From SbD1 sp039679945 (GTDB lineage: Bacteria > Desulfobacterota > Syntrophobacteria > Syntrophobacterales > Syntrophobacteraceae), in assembly GCA_039679945.1 (NCBI GenBank), contig JBDKTY010000187.1, positions 1 to 64,000 of the forward strand: DNA of 64,000 nt, read 5' to 3'. Under the pieces are notes generated by a model. The model worked only from the letters and a program-made list of their open reading frames with translations. It was not told where the DNA came from and made no database searches. A program made the position numbers and the translations under genes. Shown here one piece after another: positions 55,507-64,000 of this stretch (its first letter is position 1; each line of letters opens with the position of its first letter).

Positions 55507-57468
55507 ATGGGCGAGCCGAAACGCAATATCTATCTTCAGATGAAAACCCTGGGGGAAGCGCGCGCAATATGGGCGGATAGAATTGCGGCACTGCGAACCG
55601 CGGAGGAAACGCTCCCCACGGCCTCCGGACTTGGCCGCACCACTTCCCGGCCAATAGCGGCCGAGCGATCCGTGCCTCATTACCATGGATCGGCAATGGA
55701 CGGTTTTGCGGTTTCAGCGAGAAACACATTCGGGGCCAGCGATATGAACCCGCTTACCCTCGAAATCGGGAGCGCGGCGTTTCCCGTTGATACGGGGGAT
55801 GCTCTCCCGCCGGCCACCGATGCCGTCATCATGATCGAGCAGGTTGAGCAGGTATCCGAGTCCGAGATCGAGATCAGGTCCTCGGCTTTTCCCTGGCAGC
55901 ATGTACGAAAGGTCGGAGAAGACATCGTGGCCGGGGAACTGCTTCTGCCGCAACTGCACAGACTGCGGCCGGCGGATCTTGGCGCCATGCTCGCCGCCGG
56001 TTCCCACGAGGTAACGGTATTCTCCAAACCCAGGGTCCGCATTCAGCCGACCGGTACCGAACTCATACCCGCGTCCAGGGCGCGTGAGGCTCAACCCGGC
56101 CAGATTGTGGAATTCAACGGCACGGTCCTTGCCGCCATGGTTGAGGAATGCCGAGGTGAGCCCGAACTGCGCGCGATCATCCCGGATGATTATGAAAGCA
56201 TAAAGCTCGCCCTGAGTGACGCGGTAGAGTCGGCCGCCGATGTAGTGTTGCTCAATGCCGGCTCGTCGGCGGGCTCGGAGGACTTCACGGCATCGATCAT
56301 CGGAGAGCTTGGCGAGGTCCTTGTCCATGGCGTGACCATGATGCCCGGTAAGCCGGTCATCCTCGGCATCGTGGGTGGAAAGCCCGTGGTTGGACTTCCG
56401 GGATATCCCGTCTCCGCGATAATGGCATTCGAACAGTTTGTCAGACCGCTTCTCCACTGGCTGCAAGGGATGGATGATCCCGCCCATGAGATGGTTCCCG
56501 CGATCCTTGGGCGAAAGATGCCCTCGAAGCTTGGGCTGGAAGAATTTGTCAGGGTCATCCTTGGAAAGGTGGAGGGAAAGCTAGTCGCCATGCCACTCCA
56601 GAGGGGCGCGGGGATTATCACTTCCCTGACGCGCGCGGATGGCATACTGCAAATCCCGCAGGAGCAGGAAGGAATGGAGCAGGGGACCGAAGTAGCGATC
56701 CGGCTGCTCAGGCCCCGGGAATTGCTTGATTACACGCTCATCATGATCGGCAGCCACGACAACACCATTGATGTCCTCGCCAATGAACTCAAGGCGCGAG
56801 ACAGCCGTTTGCATCTTTCCAGCAGCAATGTCGGCAGCCTCGGCGGCCTTATGGCCGTTCGGCGCGGGCAGGCCCATTTCGCGGGCAGCCACCTCCTCGA
56901 TACGGAAACCGGCCAGTATAACTACTCCTATATCGAGCGCTTCCTCAAGGGAATCCCGGTGCGGCTTGTTAAGCTCGCGATGCGGGAACAGGGACTGCTC
57001 GTGCAAAAGCACAATCCGAAAGGAATCCGGGAAATAGGCGACCTCACGCGTCGCGATGTGACGTTCATGAACAGGCAGGCAGGGTCCGGAACAAGGGTTC
57101 TCTTCGACTATTGTCTCCGGAAGGAGAGTATTTCTTCTGATGCCATTGCCGGATATGAGCAGGAGGAATTCACTCACATGGCCGTGGCGGTGAGCGTCCT
57201 GAGCGGCAGGGCCGATGCGGGGATGGCCATCCATGCTTCGGCCAGGGCCCTTGATCTTGATTTTATTCCCATCGGTCGGGAACGCTATGATCTGGTTGTT
57301 CCGGAAAGCGCCTGGAACGATTTCAAGATGGAGCATCTGCGGGAGGTAATAGGCTCGGTTTCATTCAGGCAAATGGTGGCATCGATGGGCGGATATGACG
57401 CGTCCGAATCCGGCAGGGTAATGGGCGTTTGGAATGGGAAAGAGTGGACTGAGAGCGTTGAGAACTGA
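55507..57468 (+). CDS. MoeA domain fused to periplasmic-binding-protein-like domain
   Basis: This 653-aa protein has two modules. Residues about 10-410 form a MoeA/GphN domain that inserts molybdenum into molybdopterin: SVPHYHGSAMDGFAV, VGEDI, QPTGTELIP, NAGSSAGSEDF and GKPVVGLPGYPVSA. Residues about 420-650 resemble the LysR-type/ModA substrate-binding domain found in other MoeA fusions: MIGSHDNTIDVLANEL, SSSNVGSLGGLMAVRRG and NRQAGSGTRVLFDY. A possible alternative start is the ATG at 55540. The second domain may sense molybdate or tungstate; that is inference. Confidence 0.85.
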   Translation: MGEPKRNIYLQMKTLGEARAIWADRIAALRTAEETLPTASGLGRTTSRPIAAERSVPHYHGSAMDGFAVSARNTFGASDMNPLTLEIGSAAFPVDTGDALPPATDAVIMIEQVEQVSESEIEIRSSAFPWQHVRKVGEDIVAGELLLPQLHRLRPADLGAMLAAGSHEVTVFSKPRVRIQPTGTELIPASRAREAQPGQIVEFNGTVLAAMVEECRGEPELRAIIPDDYESIKLALSDAVESAADVVLLNAGSSAGSEDFTASIIGELGEVLVHGVTMMPGKPVILGIVGGKPVVGLPGYPVSAIMAFEQFVRPLLHWLQGMDDPAHEMVPAILGRKMPSKLGLEEFVRVILGKVEGKLVAMPLQRGAGIITSLTRADGILQIPQEQEGMEQGTEVAIRLLRPRELLDYTLIMIGSHDNTIDVLANELKARDSRLHLSSSNVGSLGGLMAVRRGQAHFAGSHLLDTETGQYNYSYIERFLKGIPVRLVKLAMREQGLLVQKHNPKGIREIGDLTRRDVTFMNRQAGSGTRVLFDYCLRKESISSDAIAGYEQEEFTHMAVAVSVLSGRADAGMAIHASARALDLDFIPIGRERYDLVVPESAWNDFKMEHLREVIGSVSFRQMVASMGGYDASESGRVMGVWNGKEWTESVEN

Positions 57469-58552
57469 TATCCACGGCAGGGAGTGTGAAATATCCGGCA
57501 TCTCATCACAAGCTGGTTCCAACTCTCGGATTGCGGAAGACCGCGATGCCCGTCGGGAAAAGGAATCCGAAGCGGCCTCGGGATACCCGACGACGGTCAA
57601 TGTGCCGGGGCTCCAGTGCAATATTTCCTCTTCCGGACCTGACTCCCCCTCATATCTGGAGATCCTTGGTCACGGCGAACTCCTGCGCCGGGCCGGGATG
57701 CTCGAAGAAAAACTCAGCCATTGCGACCTTTGTCCACGCCGGTGCGGGGTTGATCGAAACAGCGGGAAGACGGGCTACTGTAGAGTGGATAACCGTCTGA
57801 AGATTGCCGCCATTAATCTGCATCCGTGGGAGGAGCCTCCCATCTCGGGGACCGGCGGGTCGGGGACCATCTTTTTTTCCGGCTGCACGCTGGGATGCAT
57901 CTTCTGTCAGAATTATCCCATAAGCCAACTCGGGGTCGGTAGAGAGATGAGCGCCGAGGATCTGGCCGGGAGCATGCTGGCCCTTCAGGAAAAGGGAGCG
58001 CACAATATCAACCTGGTGACGTCCGCCCACCAGATGGCCTCCTTCGTTCGCGCGCTTGCGATTGCCGCTGGAAAAGGTTTGAAAATCCCCATCGTTTACA
58101 ATTCGAGCGGGTACGAATCACTTGAAACGCTCGCGATCCTGGAAGGGGTGGTGGATATCTATCTGCCGGACATCAAGTACTCCTGCTCGCGGACGGCACT
58201 CAGGCTTTCCGGAGCCGCGGACTATACTGAGCACAACCGGCGGGCTCTCCTGGAGATGTGGCGCCAGGTGGGGTCCCTTGTCGTCGATTCTCGCGGGATT
58301 GCCCGCAAGGGAATGATCGTGCGCCACCTTGTGTTGCCCGGGGGGCTTGCCGGAACCCAGGAAAGTCTTTCCTACCTTGCCAGTGAGATTGGGCCCGATG
58401 TCTGGGTAAGTCTCATGAACCAGTACTTTCCCGCGCATAAGGGTCCCTCCCATCCGCCTCTGGACCGCAAGACGACGGAGGAAGAATATGAAGCCGCCTT
58501 CGACGCGCTGGTCTCTCTTGGACTGCTCAACGGTTTCACGCAGGAGTGCTGA
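57434..58552 (+). CDS. radical SAM protein related to pyruvate formate-lyase activase
   Basis: This protein is 372 aa if started at 57434, overlapping the previous gene by 35 bp. The radical SAM motif is GCTLGCIFCQN (C-x3-C-x2-C), preceded by an extra cysteine set HCDLCPRRCGVDR that can hold another cluster. HNINLVTSAHQ and IVYNSSGYES belong to this family, often annotated as an activase homologue. The first 75 residues are variable and poorly conserved, so the true start may be later, for example GTG 57602. The target enzyme is not encoded nearby. Confidence 0.85.
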   Translation: MGKSGLRALRTDIHGRECEISGISSQAGSNSRIAEDRDARREKESEAASGYPTTVNVPGLQCNISSSGPDSPSYLEILGHGELLRRAGMLEEKLSHCDLCPRRCGVDRNSGKTGYCRVDNRLKIAAINLHPWEEPPISGTGGSGTIFFSGCTLGCIFCQNYPISQLGVGREMSAEDLAGSMLALQEKGAHNINLVTSAHQMASFVRALAIAAGKGLKIPIVYNSSGYESLETLAILEGVVDIYLPDIKYSCSRTALRLSGAADYTEHNRRALLEMWRQVGSLVVDSRGIARKGMIVRHLVLPGGLAGTQESLSYLASEIGPDVWVSLMNQYFPAHKGPSHPPLDRKTTEEEYEAAFDALVSLGLLNGFTQEC

Positions 58553-58705
58553 AAATCCCGGTTTACGTGTACGATTTACCTGTCGATCGCGCCGTGATTA
58601 AAAATACTGTTGGAAATTCCCGCTGGTAACACCGATAATAGGGCGCATGTGCATATCCGCACATTTTTCCTTTGGCTATTGGCACGGTGACTTCAGGATG
58701 AACTG

Positions 58706-60373
58706 ATGGAAGATCCCAGCAGCTATGTAAAGCTCCACCGCAGAATTGTCATTACAACCCTCTGTTTCGCTCTTATTCCGCTATTTGCAGCCTGCTTCGG
58801 AATCTATTACCAGTTTTCCGATATTTACAAAGCCAGGACGATGGAGAGCCTCAGGTCACGGGCGGAAAACCGCAAAAGCTCCATCGACCTTTTCCTGGAC
58901 GAGCGTGTATCTCAGTTGAGCACCCTGGTGTACACCCAGTCTTTCGAACAACTGAAGGATGAGGACTATCTGAACCAGGTGTTTACCATCCTTCAACTGC
59001 GTTCAAGGTCTTACATAGATATCGGAATCATCGACAGGGACGGAAATCATGTTGCTTATGTGGGCCCATATCAGCTCAAGGGTCTGAACTACAAGAATGA
59101 AGAATGGTTCCATGAGACGATGCTTCGCGGGACCTACATCAGCGATGTTTTCACGGGATTCAGGAAATTTCCTCATTTCATCATCGCGATCATGAGACGG
59201 GAAGGTGACCGCAGCTGGATATTTCGAGCAACGATAGACACGGATATCTTCGATGGTTTGGTCAGGGCCGCGCAGATAGGACAGCGCGGCGATGCATTCG
59301 TGGTGAACCGGCAAAATGTTTTGCAGACCACGCCCAAACTCGGTGGCGAACTGCTTAGCAAGGTGCCTTACCCGGAGTTCTCCCGGTTTTCTGGTACTCA
59401 GGTCAGCGAAATGGACCTGGGCGGTGAAAAAGCCCTCGTGGCCCTCACATGGCTGAAGAGCAAGGAATGGCTCCTGATCATTAAGGAGGAGCCATGGCAG
59501 GATCTTGTTCCGCTCTTTCGTGCGCGGTTTTTTGCGATTACCCTTGTCGCGGTGGGGGTCTGCGTGATTTTCCTGGGTGCTCTTTTCATCGCGCGAGGGA
59601 TGGTAAGGCAGCTTGTACAAACCGGACGGGAGAAAGCGGCTCTCGATGCCAGTCTGCTTCAATCGAGCAAAATGGCCGCTCTAGGCAAGCTTGCCGCCGG
59701 GATAGCACATGAGGTCAACAACCCACTCGCCGTGATCAAGGAGAAGGTGGGGTGGATTCGGGACCTGCTGGCCGAGGAGGATATTGCCGGCAGCGAAAAC
59801 TACCGTGAATTCGAGGATGCGGTCCGAAAGATCGACCATCATGTTGATCGCGCGAAGAAAGTGACGCATCGGCTGCTCGGTTTTGCGCGCAGGATGGAGC
59901 CGATCCGGGAACAGGTGGATCTAAACAAGCTGCTGTCGGACACTATAGAATTTTTGGAAAACGAAGCTCATTATAGAAATATAGAAATCAGTACCGAGTT
60001 CGATCCGAATCTTCCCGTAACTATCAGCGACTCATCCCAAATCCAGCAGGTGATACTTAATATTGTGAACAATGCCATTGATGCCATTCAGAAATCCGGA
60101 TCGATAAGACTCGCGACGAGTTTCAAGGAGAGTGAGCGAGAATTGGCAATCGGGATAACCGATAATGGTCCGGGCATCCCGAATGACGTCCTGGGAAAAA
60201 TTTTCGATCCATTTTTCACGACTAAGGAATATGGCATGGGAACGGGCCTCGGGCTTTCGATCAGCTACAGCATAGTCGAGAAACTGGGTGGCAGGCTTAC
60301 GGTGGCAAGTCAGGTTGGAAAGGGAACCACATTCACTATCTATTTACCTCTGGTTGCTCACGAAAAGATTTGA
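58706..60373 (+). CDS. sensor histidine kinase with Cache-like periplasmic domain
   Basis: This 555-aa membrane sensor has a first helix at about 16-37, a periplasmic double-Cache-like domain (about 40-270; DIGIIDRDGNHVAYVGPY, GDAFVVNRQNVLQTTP), and a second helix at about 275-297. The phospho-accepting H335 is in GIAHEVNN. The ATPase domain has NIVNNAIDAI, DNGPGIP and GTGLGLS. It lacks a HAMP domain of normal length; a short linker joins helix two to the HisKA domain. It is followed 63 bp later by a receiver gene. Cache domains usually bind small organic acids. Confidence 0.9.
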   Translation: MEDPSSYVKLHRRIVITTLCFALIPLFAACFGIYYQFSDIYKARTMESLRSRAENRKSSIDLFLDERVSQLSTLVYTQSFEQLKDEDYLNQVFTILQLRSRSYIDIGIIDRDGNHVAYVGPYQLKGLNYKNEEWFHETMLRGTYISDVFTGFRKFPHFIIAIMRREGDRSWIFRATIDTDIFDGLVRAAQIGQRGDAFVVNRQNVLQTTPKLGGELLSKVPYPEFSRFSGTQVSEMDLGGEKALVALTWLKSKEWLLIIKEEPWQDLVPLFRARFFAITLVAVGVCVIFLGALFIARGMVRQLVQTGREKAALDASLLQSSKMAALGKLAAGIAHEVNNPLAVIKEKVGWIRDLLAEEDIAGSENYREFEDAVRKIDHHVDRAKKVTHRLLGFARRMEPIREQVDLNKLLSDTIEFLENEAHYRNIEISTEFDPNLPVTISDSSQIQQVILNIVNNAIDAIQKSGSIRLATSFKESERELAIGITDNGPGIPNDVLGKIFDPFFTTKEYGMGTGLGLSISYSIVEKLGGRLTVASQVGKGTTFTIYLPLVAHEKI

Positions 60374-60436
60374 CTCGCTCGAACGGTTTCGACGCCTTTC
60401 CAGAGGAAACCCACGTTTTGCAAAAGGTAATACGGA

Positions 60437-60841
60437 ATGGCTAGTTTCAGGGTGTTGATTGTAGATGATGAACCTGATTTTCTGGAAACGATAGTCAAAC
60501 GCCTGCTGAAGCGGCAGGTCGATGCAACCGGCGCCGGGAGCGGGGAAGAGGCGCTTGAGGTTCTTAAGACTCAGTCATTTGATGTTGTCATTCTCGATGT
60601 GAGGATGCCGGGAATGGACGGTATAGAGACTCTGAAGGAGATAAAGAGGAAAAGCCCTCTTACGGAAGTTATCATGCTGACCGGCCATGCGTCGGTTGAA
60701 TCCGGTGTGCAGGGGATGCAGTTCGGCGCCTTCGACTACGTTGTAAAGCCCGCGGATTTTGACGAGTTGATGGAGAAGGTGAGCCAGGCCACGGAGAGAA
60801 AAGCGCTGCACGAGGCAAGAATCAGGGGAACTGCTGAATGA
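60437..60841 (+). CDS. single-domain response regulator
   Basis: This 134-aa CheY-like receiver has acidic residues D10/D11, phospho-site D54 (VVILDVRMP), the conserved Thr in MLTGHAS and Lys in YVVKPADF. A short charged tail follows. There is no output domain, so it probably relays phosphate or acts by protein contact. It lies between two kinase genes on the same strand and shares MPGMDGIETLKEIK and LTGHASV with the receiver at 61832. Confidence 0.9.
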   Translation: MASFRVLIVDDEPDFLETIVKRLLKRQVDATGAGSGEEALEVLKTQSFDVVILDVRMPGMDGIETLKEIKRKSPLTEVIMLTGHASVESGVQGMQFGAFDYVVKPADFDELMEKVSQATERKALHEARIRGTAE

Positions 60842-60896
60842 GGCCGGATCAGGCCTGCCTTGGCGCGACCAGGCGCCCTCGCGCACATATAGGGCC

Positions 60897-61829
60897 ATGT
60901 TGAAGATTTCCTCCTACTCTATCCGAAGAATATGCCTTTGTGCCGTGCCGGCGATGGTTCTGCTCCTCGGGGCGCCTTTATGGGTTTTTGCCGGGCCCGA
61001 GGCAGCACTCCTGGTACTGCCGGTTGCCGGGGCATGTTTCGTGGCAATCCGCTCGCTCATGAAGCAGGTGGCTACTGCTCGCGCGCAGGAGTGTTTTCTG
61101 GACGAACAGCTCATCCAGTCTCAAAAACTGGCTGCCATTGGGGAGCTTTCCGCCGGTATCGCCCACGAAATCAACAATCCTCTTGCTATAATTGCTCAGG
61201 AAATCGAGTGGGCGCGGCTTCAATTCGACGGCGTGACCTCTGATAGTCCCGGGTTGGAGGAGGCAAGGGATTCCCTCAATGAAATCGCCGTCCAGGTGGA
61301 ACGGTGCCGGGAAATCACGCACAAACTGCTCGATTTTGCGAGAAAAAGGGACCCGCTTATTCAGGGAGCGGATTTGAATAAGCTCATAGAAGATATGGCG
61401 AAGCTGGTCGAAAAGGAGAGTTCACAAAAAGGGATTCCGATAATAAGAGACTACCGGACGGATCTCCCGCCGATTTTCACGGATCCCCCCCTGCTGCGCC
61501 AGGTAATATTGAACCTGCTCAATAATGCAGTCTATGCCATCCAGCAGAATGGCGCGATCACCATCAGGACCCGCATTCCTGAAAGCGGCCAGGTGGAAAT
61601 GGTAATAAGCGACACTGGAGTCGGGATAAGGAAGGAAGATCTGGATAAGATTTTCAATCCGTTTTTCACCACGAAGCCCCCTGGTAAAGGCACCGGCCTG
61701 GGCCTTTCCATCTGCCACAGTATCATAGTGCGCCTGGGGGGACGGATCGCGGTGGACAGCGAACCCGGAAAAGGCACAAGCTTTGCCGTCAGGCTTCCCA
61801 TTTTCCACAATGCTCAAAAGAAAGATTAG
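60897..61829 (+). CDS. sensor histidine kinase, short membrane form
   Basis: This 310-aa kinase has two adjacent hydrophobic segments at about 12-30 and 35-50, with almost no periplasmic loop. The HisKA helix follows directly with H90 in ELSAGIAHEINN. The ATPase domain shows NLLNNAVYAIQ, DTGVGI and GTGLGLSICHSI. It lacks any sensor domain, so it may detect a membrane state or a partner protein. It is related to the kinase at 58706 (both have the GIAHE-NN form), and the next gene begins 2 bp after its stop. Confidence 0.9.
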   Translation: MLKISSYSIRRICLCAVPAMVLLLGAPLWVFAGPEAALLVLPVAGACFVAIRSLMKQVATARAQECFLDEQLIQSQKLAAIGELSAGIAHEINNPLAIIAQEIEWARLQFDGVTSDSPGLEEARDSLNEIAVQVERCREITHKLLDFARKRDPLIQGADLNKLIEDMAKLVEKESSQKGIPIIRDYRTDLPPIFTDPPLLRQVILNLLNNAVYAIQQNGAITIRTRIPESGQVEMVISDTGVGIRKEDLDKIFNPFFTTKPPGKGTGLGLSICHSIIVRLGGRIAVDSEPGKGTSFAVRLPIFHNAQKKD

Positions 61830-61831
61830 TT

Positions 61832-62254
61832 ATGTCCGCGAAACCGAGAGTGCTCATTGTCGATGACGAAGAACGATACAGGACAACCCTGAGGAAACTG
61901 CTGACGGTGCGGGAGATCGAGGCGAGGGATGTTGGAAGCGCCATGGAGGCCTTTTCAGAACTGGAAAAGGCCTCCTATGATGTAATCCTTCTGGATGTAA
62001 AAATGCCCGAAATCGACGGAATCGAAGCCCTGGGCAGGATTAAGCGAGATCATCCTTCCGTCGAGGTCATAATCCTCACCGGTCACGCCTCGGTCGATGC
62101 CGCCGTCGAGATTATGAAGCTGGGGGGATATGAATACCTCCTGAAACCATGCCCCATTGATGAATTGGTGGGAAAGATCGAATCGGCCTGGGAGAGAAAG
62201 GCGGCAAGAGACAAGAGACAAAAAGCGGCAACTAATCCTCATGAGGCTTCTTGA
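61832..62254 (+). CDS. single-domain response regulator
   Basis: This 140-aa receiver has acidic pocket D11/D12, phospho-site D55 (VILLDVKMP), LTGHASVDAA and LLKPCPIDEL. The C-terminus is a basic, unstructured tail (AWERKAARDKRQKAA). It is translationally close to the kinase before it, as the start codon lies 2 bp after the stop. Its last 23 bp overlap the 3' end of the opposite-strand sigma-54 regulator. No output domain. Confidence 0.9.
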   Translation: MSAKPRVLIVDDEERYRTTLRKLLTVREIEARDVGSAMEAFSELEKASYDVILLDVKMPEIDGIEALGRIKRDHPSVEVIILTGHASVDAAVEIMKLGGYEYLLKPCPIDELVGKIESAWERKAARDKRQKAATNPHEAS

Positions 62255-63647
62255 AGGATTTCGAGGCAATGCTCGTCTCGCGCATAAGGCGGTGCAGGTA
62301 TTGGCGTTTGAGGCCTGATTCACGCGCCGCCCGGGAGACATTCCCATCGCTGCGCGTGAGGACCTTGGCGATGTACTCGGATTGAAATTTCTCGATGAGC
62401 CTGTCCTTTGCTTCTTTGAAGGGAAGCGAATAAAGTTCGCCCGCGGGTTCGGCAGTGGGTGCGGTGGAAGCATCATCCAGTTCGAGCACGCCAATGTCCG
62501 CGGGCTCGAGAGACTCCCCGGAAGCCATGATCACACCCCTTTCGATCATGTTTTCCAACTCACGTACATTGCCCGGCCACGTTCTTTCCTGAAGACCCTG
62601 CATCGTCTCGGCGGAGATCCGTTTCACGCTCTTCTCGTACTGGGCATTGTACTTGGCGAGGAAGTGGCTGGCCAGGAGAGGAATATCGTCTCGTCTGTCC
62701 CGAAGCGGCGGGAGTTGGATATTAATGACATTCAAACGATAGAACAGATCCTCTCGAAAACGACCATCCTTGATCTTTTCGGCCAGATTCTGGTTGGTGG
62801 CGGCGATAAACCGGATGTCGGCCTTACGGATCGTGTTGGCCCCGACGACCTTGTATTCGCCTTCCTGAAGCAGGCGCAGGAGCTTTACCTGCATGGCGGG
62901 AGACAGATCCCCGATCTCATCGAGGAACAGGGTTCCCCCGTTCGCCTCTTCGACCATGCCCTTTTTGTCCCGAACCGCTCCGGTAAATGAGCCTCTGAGA
63001 TGGCCGAACAGTTCGCTCTCGATGATTGTTTCGGGGATTGTGCTGCAGTCGATCGGGATGAACTGCTGGTCCTTTCGCGCGCTGAAGGAGTGAAGGGCGC
63101 GGGCCACGAGTTCTTTTCCGGTTCCGCTTTCGCCGGTTATGAGAACCGTGGCGGAAGTGTTGGCCACCTTCTCGATCTGGGTGAGAATGGAGCGCAGGGG
63201 CAGGCTGGACCCTACCAGTTTCGAGAACCCCGATTGTTCCTCGAGTTGGCGGCGAAGAAGTTCATTCTCGCTCTGAAGCCGCTGCAAATGGACCACCTGT
63301 TCGATCAGGTGCAGTATCCTCTCCTTGCGGAACGGCTTGGTAATATAGTCGAAAGCACCCTTCCGGGTAGCGTCTATCGCCGAATCTATAGTGCCGTAGG
63401 CGGTCATGATGATGACCGCTGTCCCCGGACTCTTCCGCTTCACTTCCTCCAGGACTTCGATACCGTTTTTCCCGGGCATTTTGAGATCAGTGAAGACGAC
63501 ATCATAGCTTTTGCGGTTGAGTTGCTCGGAAACCTTCAAAGGCTCGTTGATTACGTCGACTTCATAGTCCGTGCCGTCGGAAATGATCCGCTGCAGAAGA
63601 GCCAGCATATCCCGCTCGTCATCTATTACGAGAATGGCAGACATCAT
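62232..63647 (-). CDS. sigma-54-dependent response regulator (NtrC/AtoC type)
   Basis: This 471-aa activator has receiver phospho-site D54 (VVFTDLKMP). The AAA+ domain carries Walker A GESGTGKE, the sigma-54 contact loop RGSFTGA, and Walker B GGTLFLDEIGDL. A Fis-type helix-turn-helix lies at the end (NVSRAARESGLKRQYLHRLM). It is divergent from the sensor beginning at 63784 and converges with the receiver at 61832, so it probably belongs with the kinase to its right. Two ATGs at the start are in tandem; AAGGGA precedes them. Confidence 0.93.
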   Translation of the reverse strand: MMSAILVIDDERDMLALLQRIISDGTDYEVDVINEPLKVSEQLNRKSYDVVFTDLKMPGKNGIEVLEEVKRKSPGTAVIIMTAYGTIDSAIDATRKGAFDYITKPFRKERILHLIEQVVHLQRLQSENELLRRQLEEQSGFSKLVGSSLPLRSILTQIEKVANTSATVLITGESGTGKELVARALHSFSARKDQQFIPIDCSTIPETIIESELFGHLRGSFTGAVRDKKGMVEEANGGTLFLDEIGDLSPAMQVKLLRLLQEGEYKVVGANTIRKADIRFIAATNQNLAEKIKDGRFREDLFYRLNVINIQLPPLRDRRDDIPLLASHFLAKYNAQYEKSVKRISAETMQGLQERTWPGNVRELENMIERGVIMASGESLEPADIGVLELDDASTAPTAEPAGELYSLPFKEAKDRLIEKFQSEYIAKVLTRSDGNVSRAARESGLKRQYLHRLMRETSIASKSFKKPHED

Positions 63648-63695
63648 ATTCCCTTCGCGGAATGATTCAATCCATTGAGGAATTTGACTCGACTA

Positions 63696-63710
63696 TTGAC
63701 TGTAAGTCAA
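63696..63710. promoter_or_regulatory. inverted repeat between divergent regulator and sensor
   Basis: TTGACT-GTA-AGTCAA, with another TTGACT at 63684. Located between the sigma-54 regulator and the next sensor gene, it could be a binding site. TTGACT also resembles a -35 element, so this may be promoter sequence instead. Confidence 0.4.
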
Positions 63711-63783
63711 TCAAAATGTCATCTAGAAGTTTCAGGTGATCTGCCGGACGATGCAGAGCCGATTAATCTTCGAGGACTTCGCG

Positions 63784-64000
63784 ATGGACACAAAGAGCAG
63801 GATCGACCGCCCAAAGATTCTGAGAATTCTTGGCATAATAACCCTCGTTCTGGTAGCCGGCGCATCCTGGCTTGCGATATCCACGGCCAGGTACATGAAA
63901 GATATCTTGAGGGAGCAGTTCAACGAACAACAGCTCGTGCTCGCGAAAACCACGGCCCACCGCGTAGAAACGCTCATCCAGGACGCGATCGCCGACCTGT
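63784..64000 (+). CDS. membrane sensor protein, N-terminal part (cut by window edge)
   Basis: The frame is open to the window end. From ATG 63784 (GAGGA 8 nt upstream) the product has a basic lead, a membrane helix (ILGIITLVLVAGASWLAIST) and then a coiled region (KDILREQFNEQQLVLAKTTAHRVE in part) of the kind that starts Cache or four-helix-bundle sensor domains. ATG 63751 is in frame but has no ribosome site. The divergent neighbour, a sigma-54 response regulator, suggests a histidine kinase continuing beyond the window. The kinase part itself is not seen. Confidence 0.75.
   Translation, partial: MDTKSRIDRPKILRILGIITLVLVAGASWLAISTARYMKDILREQFNEQQLVLAKTTAHRVETLIQDAIADL

Noticed and set aside
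58679..58694. TGGCACG-GTGA-CTTCA, sigma-54-like sequence before the Cache kinase
   Set aside because: The -12 GC is replaced, and the transcript would start at the start codon itself.
1..64000. tRNA genes, CRISPR arrays, prophage or complete insertion sequences
   Set aside because: No T-loop/acceptor pattern, regular repeats, integrase or intact transposase was found by eye. Only the zf-ISL3 domain and the toxin-antitoxin remnant hint at mobile DNA.

Overview
The window reads as chromosome from a Desulfobacterota (former Deltaproteobacteria) sulfate reducer or syntroph. The main evidence is a complete qrcABCD operon (53511 down to 48420, minus strand). It encodes the menaquinone reductase complex, which in sulfate reducers links periplasmic cytochrome c electrons to the quinone pool. 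Dense two-component systems with sigma-54 activators, a P-II/ammonium transporter pair and a large, Alu-domain type SRP RNA fit an anaerobic, moderately GC-rich (about 57 percent by eye) member of this group. The species cannot be fixed from the sequence alone. No tRNA, rRNA, CRISPR array, intact insertion sequence or phage was seen.

Layout. 0-2.2 kb: the tail of a DUF3842 gene, a hydrogenase-protease-like protein lacking its metal ligands, and the heptose epimerase hldD. 2.8-9 kb: a hybrid histidine kinase and a sigma-54 response regulator, then a cstA-family transporter whose upstream region holds two near-identical 21-bp palindromes and a -24/-12 promoter. A second, closely similar -24/-12 promoter precedes the kinase. 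9-16.5 kb: accessory genes (two FMN reductases, a rubrerythrin-like protein, DUF5661, DUF3500, and an ISL3-transposase zinc finger fused to TPR repeats). 16.9-24.7 kb: an HDOD-GAF protein, an RND pump with its adaptor, and an Fsr-type MFS exporter. 25.3-30.2 kb: two ammonium transporters, one in a P-II operon, flanking uppP. 30.4-41.7 kb: an RNase II-type exonuclease, mutS divergent from a double-length uvrA, and a decayed toxin-antitoxin pair. 41.7-47 kb: a glutamine amidotransferase, a small c-type cytochrome, the SRP RNA, a TraB-like protein, a HAD phosphatase and nadB. 47-53.5 kb: two membrane proteins and the qrc operon. 53.9-58.6 kb: four tightly packed genes (EEP nuclease/phosphatase-type, nitrilase-type amidase, MoeA fused to a binding-protein domain, radical SAM activase-like). 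58.7-64 kb: a signalling island with two kinase/receiver pairs, a convergent sigma-54 regulator and the start of another membrane sensor.

How it works together. The clearest regulatory unit is the kinase/regulator/cstA block, where the sigma-54 activator most likely binds the palindromes and drives the transporter. The clearest metabolic unit is Qrc. The most unusual single proteins are the zf-ISL3/TPR fusion, the fused double UvrA and the ligand-less hydrogenase protease homologue. No wholly new multi-gene system could be demonstrated. The best candidates for new biology are the cstA regulon and the fusion proteins.
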